The translations under genes were made by a program, and so were the position numbers. The notes under the pieces are model-generated. The model was not told where the DNA came from. It did no database searches and saw only the letters and a list, made by a program, of their open reading frames with translations. Shown here piece after piece: positions 36,541-47,430 of a stretch of DNA of 64,000 nucleotides. Position 1 is the first letter of the stretch; each line of letters opens with the position of its first letter. Source of the stretch: Melampsora larici-populina 98AG31 (Eukaryota > Basidiomycota > Pucciniomycetes > Pucciniales > Melampsoraceae); the NCBI RefSeq assembly GCF_000204055.1, contig NW_006768773.1, positions 154,182 through 218,181 on the forward strand, written 5' to 3'.

Positions 36541-36808
36541 AAAACTCTTGTATACAGCATTTGTCTTATAAAGTAATACATTTGATTCCTACTTGCATCA
36601 ACATCGAGAACAACTAAACTAGCCAAGATTTCACTAACAACCGATGAGATATTTTTACTACAAAGGTCATGTCGAAGTTATCATGTATCTTATTCTTTTG
36701 AATATTGTAAGCCATACTATCACTCGGATATACCAACTCAAACCTAGCATCTCTTGAAATAAAAAAGAAACAGATAATAAGATAAATAAATAAAAAGGCC
36801 GGTTCAAT

Positions 36809-37661
36809 TTAATCATGACAAGGGCAGGCACAACCAGCATCCACAAATAACTCTGCCAAAGCTGATTCCAAGGGAATCGGACGAGTAGACCAAGGGATGG
36901 CCGGAGGTTTGTCGATTGAAGAGGTTGATCTAGCTGCCGCATCGAAAGGTCAGTGGATCATGTATCGGATCTGAACTTCATGATTCAATGATAACTAACT
37001 GTCGAAATCACCTCACATGTGTACGTCCAACATCATAGCGTCTGAAGCTTCATTATCAGCTTCCAAGGTTCTAAACAATCAAAAAGATAACAAAATGTAC
37101 ACATGTCAATAAGGGAGGTGATGAAATCGAAAAGTTTTGTTTGACTTACTCAATAACTGGGCCTTCAATGGCAATCACCGAGGGCCAAAGAGCCCTTACA
37201 CTGTATAACTTCTTCGGGCCACATGGGCCAAACCTCACCAGACGCCAGTCGTCGAAATGCTCAGCCGCTCGAGCACCTTTACGATCAGGACAAAGCGCTT
37301 GTCGGTGCCCGAATTGACCACAATGAAAGCACTGGTCAATCCAATTCGCCACCTCCGGTAAATAACGCCAACTCGGATTCATTGGTATGCCACGATGAAT
37401 CCGGAAAGACTGTTCACGAGGTGCCTTCGACAATCGTGGCTGATGTTCCGGTGGGCCAGGTGACAAGCATCCATAGTAGTTGACCCGGGTTTGTGGTTTT
37501 GGTGTGGTTGGATGTGGTAAAGGGGAACCCGGTGGTGTGACTTGGGTTTGGTACGTCTCGGGTGTCGAAGTAAGGTCAATAGGAAGAGTCGGCTGAGATG
37601 AGGTTGGTGGAGGTGGATCAGAACCAACAGAAGGCTCGGAAAAGACGTGAACGGTGACCAT
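36809..37661 (-). CDS. CCHC zinc-knuckle protein carried by KDZ element
   Basis: Start at ATG 37661 (MVTVHVFSEPS). Exons 37661-37150, 37070-37017 and 36929-36809 join in frame to about 228 aa; reading on without the last splice would stop at 37013. The N-terminal 100 residues are Pro/Ser/Thr-rich. A perfect retroviral-type zinc knuckle follows: C-FH-C-GQFG-H-RQAL-C (CX2CX4HX4C), then basic and aromatic residues. The C-terminus ends in CACPCHD. Such knuckles bind single-stranded nucleic acid. A spliced 5' leader is likely, since a GTAAG donor lies at about 37737. It is native to the KDZ interior by position. A DNA- or RNA-binding accessory role is inferred. Confidence 0.7.
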
Positions 37662-38439
37662 GATGTGACTTGACGATAACAATATCAGATGTTTAAGATC
37701 AAATGTAAATAGAAGAATATGATCAGGATGAACTTACCGAAACAGATGATACACAATTGATACAAAAATAAGTAAGGAATTGAGGAAGAGATAGACGATC
37801 GAGAGAAGAATATGGGTGGGATTGATGAAATGATGAAAAACTGATAAAGATAGAAGAGCAGAAGTTGAGGTTGGAGTTGGAGGGAAGGGAAGGGAAGGAA
37901 GCTCTCCTCCTTCGACCTCTTATATACTCGAAGAAGTATACTATCACGTATCACTCAATAGTGACTTGCACACGCTGAATCAGAATCTTCTGGCCTTCTA
38001 TCGCGTCTCGACGACATCATCGCCGTGATCGGATGCAGGGCGTGACTGCGTTGTTTGTCAGGCAACGCGAGTCAGCAATATATCAACTTGATGAACAAAA
38101 CTATGTTCATATAAAGTTCGTACTGATCACCTTAATGACTATGCAAGTGACCCAAATTTAGTCACCATCCGGTGAGTTACTTGATTGAGTAGAAGTAAGA
38201 TATTGATTCAAACCATGTGTTCGAAAACTCTCAATCGGCACCGATATCCATTTGGGCTTTGATATTCAATGTATTCGGAAGTGTATAATGGTAAATGAAA
38301 TTACATTCAAGCTCAAGATTTCAATTCGGAGGTAAGAATAAACAATTTGAAAAGGAGGGGTGCACACTTTAAAGTTGAAGGGACAAATGGAAAAAGGAAA
38401 TGAATAACTAAGCAACATATTCATCTTTGTTTACATGAA
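37662..38439. other. Region between the two KDZ accessory genes
   Basis: Contains the probable 5' leader and promoter of the zinc-knuckle gene and the 3' end of the HMG-like gene. No additional gene seen. Confidence 0.5.
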
Positions 38440-40287
38440 TCAAAACAATGAGGGGTCTACAACGCGGCGGGGTTCCATGATGTTTGTATTGATGCGATTG
38501 AAACGGGGGAGGCTTTGTGTATTGATTACAGAATCAAGATCTCCGATATCTAATTGAATTTGGTTGTTTCTGATATCGGATTGACTTTGGTTGTTGCTAC
38601 CTTGAGATTGAGGCTCCATATCGAGTTGAGTTTGGGGGTTGCTAGTTTGAGTATTGACTTGAGTTTGGTTGGGACCATCAAGTGGAGTTTCTTCGGTACG
38701 TTGAATTGTGACCAACTGGATCAAGTTCTCCTGGAGATCTTTTTTGATAGATACAAGCTTGGCTTGATTGAGGGCTTTGCTGGTTGTCTTGAAGGTATTG
38801 ATGTCTGATCGAGCACCTGGTAATAACTTCAGTTTGTATCCGGCGTCTGCAAGAGTCTTGTCACACTTGCTCCAAGGCCAGTTCTTCAATCCAGTGGTTT
38901 CCACTATTGACACAATGTTAACGTACCGTATTGAGAGTCTAAGAGATGTTTGGTGCACTTACTTAGGAATGCCGAGAGTGCGTGAACAACACGGGATTGA
39001 TACCTTTTGCCTATATCTGAGAAAAACCAGAAGATGAGCAGAGCTCGCTCATATGATTAGGATTTGATACTCACTTTCTAAGTCCGCTGTCATCGCAGCA
39101 GGTGTCTTACCCACTATGTATGATTGCAACTGTACAGGTAATGCTTTCTCACCATCTTTTTCGTATATGATTTCGAGGGCTTTGTCGATTCCAATAGTAT
39201 TCTTTGTTAGCTGGAAGCTGTGTTTCGCAATGTGCCTAGAGACCGCAATGATGGCCACCTCGAAACCGTTGGCTTTTGCAACGGGAATGCACTACGTGGA
39301 AAAGTTCAGATTCATTCCCGCCAATGTGTGTAAAGTAAGAACTCACCTTGACCAAAGTTTTGTCCAATAGGCGAACGGCAGCTTCTTTCTGTGTTTTGAG
39401 ACAGCGAGGATTCTGCAAAATGGTGGTACGGGGCTGGAGGATTTCATCTCGAGCTTGTTGTCCAAAATCTAATTCGGCCAGTCCTTCGTCGAGGTGGCTT
39501 GTATCCTCCGTTACTTTCTTATAGGTGTCCTTTTCGCTTGGTTCCATCTCGGCCCATTTAGCACTCAATTCACGCATAGCCTCTCCACTGCCTATGCCGC
39601 CGGCTATGTGTAATACAAAACTTAATCAGTTGTTTTTGGACTACATATCCTGGAGAAATGGCTTAAATTACCGGCTTTGAAGATCAGTTTCGCCAAGACA
39701 CTTTGAAGAAACCTGTTCCAAGGTGAGGGTCGACGTACCCCCACATACTTGCCACCACACATACAATCTGAAGTTAAACTTTGTGAATCGGGTGATCATG
39801 TATATACAGAAACTTACAATATCTCTTCGATGACCGAGACCGTAGTTCCAAGCTCGAGGGCCTTAATAGCTATGAGGGTTTGGATTTCTTCATGAAAATT
39901 CAGTACGGATTGAAATACTTCTTGGCTCATGCCAGTCTGGGCATGCTTTTCAGCTAAGCACCTGAGCTCAACGGCAGTCTTGTTCTCGGCGATTATGTCG
40001 GCGACGTTGATATCTCGTGGTGCGGTGTTGTCACTGTTGACCTTGTTCTTTTTGCTCTTCTTATTGTTGGTCTTAGTGTTTCGCCGTTTCCGTACATCCT
40101 GTGCCTGAACGGTAGTGCTTGCTTGGGTACTAACGGGAGCCGCTGGTTTTTGACTTGGTTGAGTATTGGTCGTTTGCGTATTAGTAGGCGGAGCTAGACT
40201 GCCAAACGACTCGGCGATGGATTCCAGTTGGGATACGATTTGGTTCCCAGCTGAGCGGAAAGGGGTTGGCATCGTCGGTGTCGCCAT
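38440..40287 (-). CDS. HMG-box-like protein carried by KDZ element
   Basis: Six exons join in frame: 40287-39818, 39778-39672, 39603-39347, 39291-39075, 39016-38963 and 38903-38440, about 522 aa, no stop. The first 150 residues are Thr/Pro/Ser-rich with a basic patch (RKRRNTKTNNKKSKKNK). A divergent HMG box spans exons 2-3: PSPWNRFLQSVLAK, then AMRELSAKWAEMEPSEKDTYKKV, the pattern of HMG helices 1 to 3. A Gln/Asn/Thr-rich tail follows. KDZ elements are known to carry a divergent HMG-domain protein, so identity and location support each other. It fires inward from the right end, mirroring the transposase. Intron 1 would be only 39 bp and is the weakest junction. Likely DNA bending or target binding. 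Confidence 0.8.
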
Positions 40288-40404
40288 AATCAAGGTGTAA
40301 GATCTAAGTTTGGTGTATGGTGCGGTGACGAAGAGAGCTTGTTGGTATATTTTAGGTTTGAACTCTGATGATTTGAGTTTTGATGAAGTGTGGAAGCGCG
40401 TTGC

Positions 40405-40614
40405 GGTTACTTGTACCGTGGAGCCGGTACCTTTGCACCGAGTCTACTCAGGTTTTATCTGTGTAGTTGTGAAGTCAGGATCTTGGTGTATGTAAATGAT
40501 ATGTTGTGTAAGAGAATCTCGCCGGAAATGAGATGCAAGGATTCACTTGTCATAGCAGCTCAGGTGTACTGTATAAGTGATGTTATGAAAGCCGTTATAC
40601 AGAACGTAGGGGTG
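40405..40614 (-). promoter_or_regulatory. 210-bp subterminal inverted repeat upstream of the HMG-like gene
   Basis: Reverse complement of 23963-24172, same length. Ends about 115 bp upstream of the HMG-like start codon. Inferred promoter or transposase-binding module shared with the transposase gene. Confidence 0.7.
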
Positions 40615-40753
40615 TAAATCACGTTCAGTGCAAATACAGGCTGTACATCTACTTACATGTGTGACATAAGAGCTTGAAAAATCAGCTCATGATCAGGGTG
40701 ATGAAGTCGTGATGACCAGGAGATCAAGGTGCCACCACATGTAAGAAGTTAAT

Positions 40754-40935
40754 ATGAACAACTTTGCCTGCAAGGTAAAGTTGCGTTTGTGTGTGAGGAA
40801 AGTGGGAAAAATCAAAAAACTACATAAGAGGACTTAACCGGTGGAGTCTCCTTGCCAGGAATCCACGATTAGTCGCAAGCACCTCTGCGAGGCGCGCGGA
40901 CGTTGCCCTGCAGAGAGGGCTTGTGTTAAGCTAAC
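40754..40935 (-). repeat. KDZ right terminal inverted repeat
   Basis: Reverse complement of 23588-23768, ending GTTAAGCTAAC directly before the GTATATGT duplication at 40936-40943. Confidence 0.85.
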
Positions 40936-40943
40936 GTATATGT

Positions 40944-41926
40944 AGAGTGCATTTGTACGCGTCATTTGTACTAACTACGGCTCCTGAATGCGCCCTTAAG
41001 ATCACATTGAACGGTTCATGCTAGTAATTAATCTACTTCTAGCATTCTTTGCTGAAATCAAAAGTTATAATTCTTGTGGAAGCGATGTTGGGTACATTTC
41101 ATTCAAGTCTAAAATTATAGAAGCTTACATATCTCAACACACCTACATATATGTAGATATGCCCTTGGGTGATTCAACTGTTTAGCTCATCAGATTCCTG
41201 AGGAATGTAAACCCTCATACACTCCGCTTCGCAGAGTATGTTAAATTGGTAGAATTTAGCTTGGATGATTGAAATGTTTGCATGAAAACTGATACTACAA
41301 CGGCTTAATGCTAGCTAAATTAGATTGGAATTGTTAAAGTAGGTAGTAATCAATATAAGCTGTAAGTAAGAAGAGAAATTTTAATCAGGATTCTTCTCAA
41401 TTGATGGTTTTTTGAGAAGGTGCTGTTGAAGATTGATCCTTTGATGAATGTTTTTGACCAGATTGTCATTACTCAGCAGCGTTTTGCTTGTCAATCACAA
41501 CTTCATCAAACATGAGCAATTTGATCAAAACCTTTTGCATGGAAATATCTGAACGATTCACAATCAAGTGCATTCTTGATAAGAAAACAAAAAGTGCAGC
41601 TAAGCTTTAGCTTACCTGTAGGCAAGCTCTTTAAGTGAGTCGTGCAGGTGCAGCATACCGGCTCACTAAAGCTCATATACTCTCTAATTAATTGAAACGT
41701 AAGATGAAGCCCTTGCTTTGGTTCTCTGGTATAACTACGTGTGCAACGTGCTCTCAGAGTCATATAAATACTGCACTCTTTCTCTATACTTCCGCGTCCT
41801 CAGAATCCATAGAAACTTAACAACTGTAGCATTTCCAAAACCACTCCATCTATCCAATTCACAAAACCTACAGAACCATTTAATAAACATCTCAAGCAAT
41901 CAAAGAATTAATAAGAAAAACCAAAG
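40944..41926. promoter_or_regulatory. Upstream region of secreted-protein gene, TATA-like box
   Basis: No gene seen. A TATA-like TATAAATA lies at about 41763-41770, roughly 160 bp before the start codon of the secreted protein, with a pyrimidine-rich stretch (CTCTTTCTCTATAC) after it. Confidence 0.4.
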
Positions 41927-42289
41927 ATGAATCTACTTCTTACTCTTTACCTACTTTGCTCAATGACAATCTCATACGTAATTTCAGTAGAATGTTATAA
42001 CGGAGGTCAAACTTGGGGTAATTCAGCTCAAAAGGAAATCTTAATGGATAACTTAGATAACCTTTGTCGACAATTAACCGGAAATTATCCAGTGAATACA
42101 GCTGCTTCTAGGTGTATGCAAGGAGAAGAAAAACCGGGAAATCAACACGATTTCGTTTTTAGGAATCTGGCTAATTTTCCTAGAGTCTTGACTATGGATG
42201 TTTGTCTTAAATTGATTAAAGCTGATATTCAGGCTTGTCCTATGGGTGGTTATGTTAATGGAAAAGATTGGTTTCATACGTTTGTTTGA
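41927..42289 (+). CDS. Small secreted cysteine-containing protein (effector candidate)
   Basis: 120 aa, one exon. The first ~20 residues form a signal peptide (hydrophobic LLLTLYLLCSMTISYVISV with cleavage expected just before ECYNGG). The mature part of about 100 residues has five cysteines, no membrane segment and motifs such as NGGQTWGNS and ACPMGGYVNGKDWF. Small size, secretion and cysteines are the usual criteria for rust effector candidates, but no known family is recognised. It sits alone between the KDZ and CACTA elements, the repeat-rich setting common for such genes. Virulence function is not shown. Confidence 0.75.
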   Translation: MNLLLTLYLLCSMTISYVISVECYNGGQTWGNSAQKEILMDNLDNLCRQLTGNYPVNTAASRCMQGEEKPGNQHDFVFRNLANFPRVLTMDVCLKLIKADIQACPMGGYVNGKDWFHTFV

Positions 42290-43269
42290 GATTTATATTT
42301 TCATTTTTGGTTTTTGATTGTGTTGGTTTCTTTTACTGATCATTTTGGGTTTTGACTTCTTTGATCATATCATAGCTCTGACCCCAATGAAGGTGAATGT
42401 GATTGAAACATTTTATATCAGTCATCCTTGGCTATGATCAAGAGACTAGAATTGTTACCAGAAGATACTGCAAGTCAATCAGGATAAATCAATAAAGCTC
42501 AATCTTGAATTTTTCAACTTTCTTTATTTCTAATTCTTTTTTTCTGGTGATGAGTCTACATTAAAGATATACTTTTTGATTCTTATGGTATTTTGTTTGG
42601 TATGATTATAAAGCTTCAACTTGTGATGAAACTTTTCTTTGACATTACTTCAAAATATTTCAAAAGGCAAATGATTATCTGATTTGGTTCTTCATTTTTT
42701 GTTTTGTATCAATTTTTCTATTTCTTAACTTGGTGGATTCCTATCAAATGTTCCTCTCATCATAGGCCGTAATTACAAGCTATTGATGGGACTTATGTCT
42801 TGTTTAGTAACAATTGATTGTTTCTTATTTAAATGTTACTTCAGAATTATACACTGTGCCCGTGGAGGGCGCCCTAGACGTCAGGGGCCCTCAAGAGTAC
42901 AAATGGAGGCCTTTGTACTTGTTGGAGCCCTCGAAATCTGGGGCGCTCTCCACGGGCACAGTGATATGGTATGTGAAAGCTATGATACTTGGTCTTTGTT
43001 TCTTCTGGAGCTATTGATATCTAGAAGACAAGTGAGAAAAAGTACGTGAGCCATTGTGAAAGCTTCCTTACATCTATCGTGCTCAATACACTATACTCTC
43101 AACTTCAATAATTTTACAAACAGTCAAGTTGTTTGTAGATACAAGATTATCCAGCTTTATGCACATTATAGATAGACTATTGTTGCTTCCTTCATGAGTT
43201 TCTCCAGAACAATCCTTGCATGCTCAAGACTTCAAACTTCAAAGTGAAAGATGTGTGATCAAATCATTA
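42290..43269. other. Intergenic, one small MITE, no gene
   Basis: AT-rich, with the 112-bp CACTG element listed separately at 42852-42963. No coding series. Confidence 0.5.
42852..42963. mobile_element. CACTG-type MITE, 112 bp
   Basis: Starts CACTGTGCCCGTGGAGGGCG and ends with the complement CGCTCTCCACGGGCACAGTG. The 3-bp duplication ATA flanks it (42849-42851, 42964-42966). It also has an internal hairpin (GAGTACAAATGGAG versus CTTTGTACTTG). Markedly GC-richer than its surroundings. Confidence 0.85.
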
Positions 43270-43279
43270 CACCACAGAG

Positions 43280-43520
43280 GCGTCTCGCTCGCCTACAGCC
43301 GGGCGAGGCAGCCCATCTGAAGGCCGTCAGCTCTTGCACGCGGGCAGGCGGTCTCCAGATGGCGCTCAGGTACGCCGCTTGCAAGCCGCCTGCCGCGCTC
43401 GCTAGCAGGCGATCTGGATGTCGACACGCGGCGAGCTACAATCCGCCTGCAGACGGTCGAAACGGCCCCTCGCCTGCAAGCCGCCTGCCGACCTGGCATT
43501 GATGAGGGCAGCTGGCGATC
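43280..43520. repeat. GC-rich subterminal array (left)
   Basis: Repeats of CAAGCCGCCTGC, CAGGCGATCTG and related words in a compositional island. Partner array at 52890-53340. Presumed transposase-binding region. Confidence 0.6.
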
Positions 43521-43857
43521 AATTTGTGGCCTGCAAGCGGTCCAACGGGTCTGTTACCCAAGAAATCCGATGGGCCTCGTGGCCTCGGACCCCGTATTTG
43601 GATTAGAAAACCCGTCTTAATTGGGGCAAATGTCGCTCACGTTACAATCCAGCTCAGCTTGAGCACCTTAAGTGATATAGGAAACCACCCGAATAGCATT
43701 TCAGCAAAGCACTCGGACAACATCTCGAAGGTTAAATTAGAGGAAATGATTAAATGGTAATGGGATTTTGGCGAGTTGAACAATTGGATATAACAGTCAT
43801 AGTTTGTAATATACATTGTAGATATCCACTTAATCACTTGAAATTCATGTTTTTTAT

Positions 43858-46145
43858 TTAAGCACTTGTTGTTCCTTGGTTGCCGCCGTTGCTGGTTCCA
43901 GGACCACTCACACGCCGGGCGTCCTCTAGCGCCATACGTGCCATGATGGCCTCTTCGGAAGGCAAGTCCAGGGCCTTATTCTGAGCGAGCTGATTGGCTT
44001 TGATGGTTTTGAACCAGGTCTTGCCGGTGAAATACTGTTTATCCTCCTCAAAGACAAGGTCATAAAACCTGCGGTAGAATTAAGCAGCGTCAGGTCAAGC
44101 TTCTGACGACCAATATACACATGCTCTGGTGTAGACTTACGCGGCAGCATAGTTTTCATCCCGCTTCGATCGCAGTATTGAAAGCTGGTGATCAATATTG
44201 GCCCAAACGGATTCATTTCCTTTGTGGCCTTTGCAGATCACCCGCGCGGCTTCCCGACGCTGAGCAAGGTTATATTTGTCAGCGAAGTGTACCAATTGAC
44301 GCGAGTTTATGGATACTCACCATGTAGGCTACTCGTGCCCTAGTCTCATGATTGGTAGCTTTCCACACCGCTTCCTCCTCGGCCGATGTGTCAGCTACAC
44401 CACATCTGATAGCCACCTATCAATTAGCAGATGCACTTCAGTTAATGGCTATGCTATCCGCGATTGAATGCAATTGAACTTACTCGTTTGACCATGTCTT
44501 TGATTGAGGGAACGGGCGTGCCCACAATCTCCTTCGATTTAGGGTCATGTATACCTACCAAAAGCTACAGTTCTTCGACGTCAGCAAGGGGACAGGGACC
44601 TCAATGTACCAGGAAGAAGTTACATACCACGTTGTGTAGCTTCTCTCGCCCTTGTTTGCCGGCGTCTCGGAGGGCTGAAGCATACGCTGTCGTATCGGCT
44701 GCGTGCTCGACTCCTTTGCGTTGGGGAGGGAGGTGCTGGGCCTTAAACGCCGCAGTTTCCCCAGCGAGTGTTTTCTGCAGGTATATCACGGTTCAGATCT
44801 AAACATATTGCATCACTATATAGAAAACATACCTTGATCATATTAAACAATGACTTTGGGTGATAACCTTCGCGTTCGTTGCTAATCGCAGTGTATGCCT
44901 CCAGCTCTGCAGACCATAGGAATTTAAGGGCCATGGGGTTGATCAAACCCTATGGCCGATTGGAATGCTAGTCAGAATCTTTCCTCTTTGTGTAATAATG
45001 AAACGCCAAACGGTGGCTTACCACCAGCTTCCTGCTAGCCTTCCACTTCTTGTGCGTCGTATCGTCAGCAGCAGATGACGTTACTACATCCTGCCCTTCC
45101 TGTGCTCCCGGTGCTGGCGTTGGCGCGGGTGCAGGGGCGATGGTGGACCCCGTAGCAATTTGGTTGGCTAGCGAGTCAACCTTGCTATTGAGTCGGGATA
45201 TTTCCATCAGGAGCATCGAATGAAACGTTGCTCCTGCAATGTGCCTATTGTTCTCGCCATAAATCTTTGGCAAAAAGATGCAGGCCAAGTTTGAAATTAT
45301 AATCACTTCACTATGCCAGGTATTAAGACAATGCGACGTACCTCAGAATGGGACAACGCGAAGTGTCGGTGCGTGTCATCCAAACCGCAATGATTGGCCA
45401 AAGCGTTGAATACAACCATGTTACGCTCGGAGAGATCATGAGCAAACGGCTGTGGAGCATTGTCAAGGTCCTCATCAGGCCATCGATATCCTTCGTTGGA
45501 ACCTTGATTCTCTCGATTTGGGGAGTGCCCAAGTGGTTCGCGAGAATGATCATGAGAACGTTCTGGCAAGCGGGAGGCGCCTCGGCGATTTGGAGAGAGA
45601 GACCGATCGTTTTGAATGCGGAGTTCTGGTCGATCGCGGCGGTTATGGTCGCTGTTTGGTGGCGGCATCGTGGGGCTGCGCCTAGGTGAGTGTACCGAAC
45701 TGAGAGCTGGTTTTGATGAAGTTGGTCAGAGATGCCAGGCGTCAAGTGGAACTTAAAATGGAAAAACTCGCAGGTTGAGTTCCTCAAGCCCCCTTGGCTG
45801 CTGAACCTTTGAACACCAAGGTTTGATGGTGAATTAAATGCATCGCCAAATGCTGGGGAATCGATTGGGGCCGCGGAATAGGATCCAGTGAAGGATAACA
45901 CTAAAAGTTAGTGTTATCCTTTTTACTTCATAAATATACTGACTCACCGTTCGAGTTCCTCACATTGCCTTGGGTGTTGAAGGTGTTCAAGCCACCTGTG
46001 GATGGGGAATGAAATGCATTCCCACCACCTTGAGAGTCGAAGGATCCGCCTAACAAAGGTCAAGCTACGAATTAGAGTGATTCAGAAGAAGAGAACAAGA
46101 GAAAGAGGGGTACTCACTAATACCTAACGAGGAATCGGGAAGCAT
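43858..46145 (-). CDS. Multi-exon cargo protein of unknown function with N-terminal repeats
   Basis: Starts MLPDSSLGI at 46145. Supported exons are 46145-46118, 46049-45948, 45900 to about 45775, 45706-45342, 45264-45022, 44949-44833, 44774-44628, 44564-44484, 44416-44321, 44259-44141 and 44068-43858. All but the third exon's end are linked by GT-AG introns. The N-terminus has two copies of a ~27-residue motif (FHSPSTGGLNTFNTQGNVRN; FNSPSNLGVQRFSSQGGLRN). A basic Arg/Ser/His-rich region follows (ERSHDHSREPLGHSPNREN), then a helical half (EISRLNSKVDSLANQIA; KTWFKTIKANQLAQNKALDL). No known domain. Divergent from the SAM-like gene, with a hairpin between them. Exon 3's donor is unresolved (possibly GC-AG). 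Confidence 0.65.
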
Positions 46146-46220
46146 TGCCACAACGTAACACCTTGACCACGCAGAGCGAGCGATAAATTATCACTGAAAG
46201 AAGACCACTCGAAATGGCCA

Positions 46221-46310
46221 GTGCGAGAAACTTGACGAGAAAATTGCAAAGGTTGCTTTTTGGGTCACCAAAAAGCAACCTTTGCAATTTTCATGTCAAG
46301 TTTCTTGCAC
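46221..46310. repeat. 90-bp hairpin between divergent genes
   Basis: Near-perfect palindrome: AAATTGCAAAGGTTGCTTTT, a short GGGTCACC centre, then its complement; the outer arms are GTGCGAGAAACTTGA and TCAAGTTTCTTGCAC. It lies in the shared upstream region of two divergent genes. Either a tiny MITE or an operator-like site. Confidence 0.7.
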
Positions 46311-46427
46311 ATCATTGACCCACGAGAACATCTTCAATGATTTTTGGCCCAATAGATTTTTTGGGCCAAAAAGTTCCTTTGCACCTCTTCGGCCCAAAAA
46401 ACCTCAATCCCAAACCACCATTTGACA

Positions 46428-47147
46428 ATGACCAACCAAAAACAAAGCCGATATGCCACCAGAAGCAGCACGCAGGGACTTTACCGTGGGTCTCGAAAGG
46501 TTCGAAAGACCTCGTAAGTATACTTTCTTTTAATGTAGTTACCTTATACCAATACCTTCTTTTCGCAGATCTAGGGCAACGGCCTCCAACCGCCAAACCT
46601 CTGAAAAAATTCACCCAGAAGATGAAAAACCGATGATCAAAACGGAAGCCTCTGTAGTCAGTTCCCGCGGCGATGGTGAAGAGGACGAGACACCTACACC
46701 AAGCTATCGCGCAATCAGCGCTGGTTCCGAAAAACGTACGCCGGACCAAATTCCGAATCGACCGGTATTAGGTCGGTTCTATCTCAACTTCAGCCTAATG
46801 TAGTACCTGTTTTTGATAAAGAGGTGTTTCCTTTAGAGTTCCATGTTGACGGGGGAAATGTTATCTTTCCGGCTCTTCGGATGATCATGGATGCGACTAC
46901 CCTCAAAGATTATTTGGAATTTGCCCGGGTGGAACCTGATGAGATTGCCAGAGTCATTCCCATACTGAAAGAGAAGGGTGTCAATCACTTCGACTTATTT
47001 TTATTCAAGGAATATGTCAACAAGGATATTATGAAATCTTGGGGTATCTCTCCAGGCACGGCGGCTCGGATGATGGTTTACGCCCATATGTTCTACCAAA
47101 GCCAAGTCGAATTGGACGGCCAGTATGTGGGGCCTTCAGGTTATTGA
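46428..47147 (+). CDS. SAM-like domain protein, CACTA cargo, 199 aa
   Basis: Exons 46428-46513, 46569-46771 and 46837-47147 join in frame from MTNQKQSRYA. Introns are 55 and 65 bp. The first 100 residues are polar and disordered (GDGEEDETPTPSYR). The C-terminal 85 form a SAM-like helical domain: TLKDYLEFARVEPDEIARVI, LKEKGVNHFDLFLF and KSWGISPGTAARM. The spacing matches the C-terminal domain of the 7044-9785 gene (the DFL/DYL.FA, G-[IV]-N-x-F and S-[MW]-GI positions). SAM domains usually mediate protein-protein or nucleic-acid contacts. Role in the transposon inferred only. Confidence 0.7.
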
Positions 47148-47430
47148 TTGTAATGAAACAATGCGGATATCCAATCTTGCATCTTGATATCGATATCAAT
47201 CGAATCGAATGATTATTTGTGCCATTAGAATCAAGTCTATCTGATTTTATATCAAAGTTCGAACAATATCGAACATGATATTGTTTGACTGAGCCCAAAT
47301 ACAACGACATGATCTCCGGCAAGTCTTTGAGAGGCCAGAGATTCTCTCAAAGACTTGCGAGATTATTGAAAAAGTCATCCTCATTCAGCCCCAATTCCAT
47401 TCTGTTCAAACTTCTTCGCGAAAAAACATC

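Larger units (their letters stand above)
23588..40935. mobile_element. KDZ (Kyakuja-Dileera-Zisupton) DNA transposon, 17.3 kb
   Basis: Inverted termini TTAGCTTAACACAAGCCCTC bound the element and are flanked by the 8-bp direct repeat GTATATGT (23580-23587 and 40936-40943). The outer inverted repeat is about 180 bp per side, and a second one of 210 bp lies further in. Native genes are the KDZ transposase (24283-27806, plus), a zinc-knuckle protein (36809-37661, minus) and an HMG-box-like protein (38440-40287, minus). Iyer and colleagues described KDZ elements as carrying a divergent HMG-domain protein and often TET/JBP genes; no TET gene is seen inside this one. A DIRS retrotransposon (28334-34334) and a palindromic repeat (34820-36540) are secondary insertions between the native genes. 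The perfect duplication suggests a fairly recent insertion. Confidence 0.88.

Noticed and set aside
35733..36617. Cys-rich short frames resembling secreted proteins
   Set aside because: They lie in the palindromic repeat and recur with its subunits; base periodicity, not coding, explains them.
38554..39370. Plus-strand frames across the HMG-like gene
   Set aside because: Antisense shadows; the minus-strand six-exon series is continuous and has domain support.
43251..43606. GC-rich frames with Arg/Ala-rich translations
   Set aside because: Composition artefact of the subterminal array.
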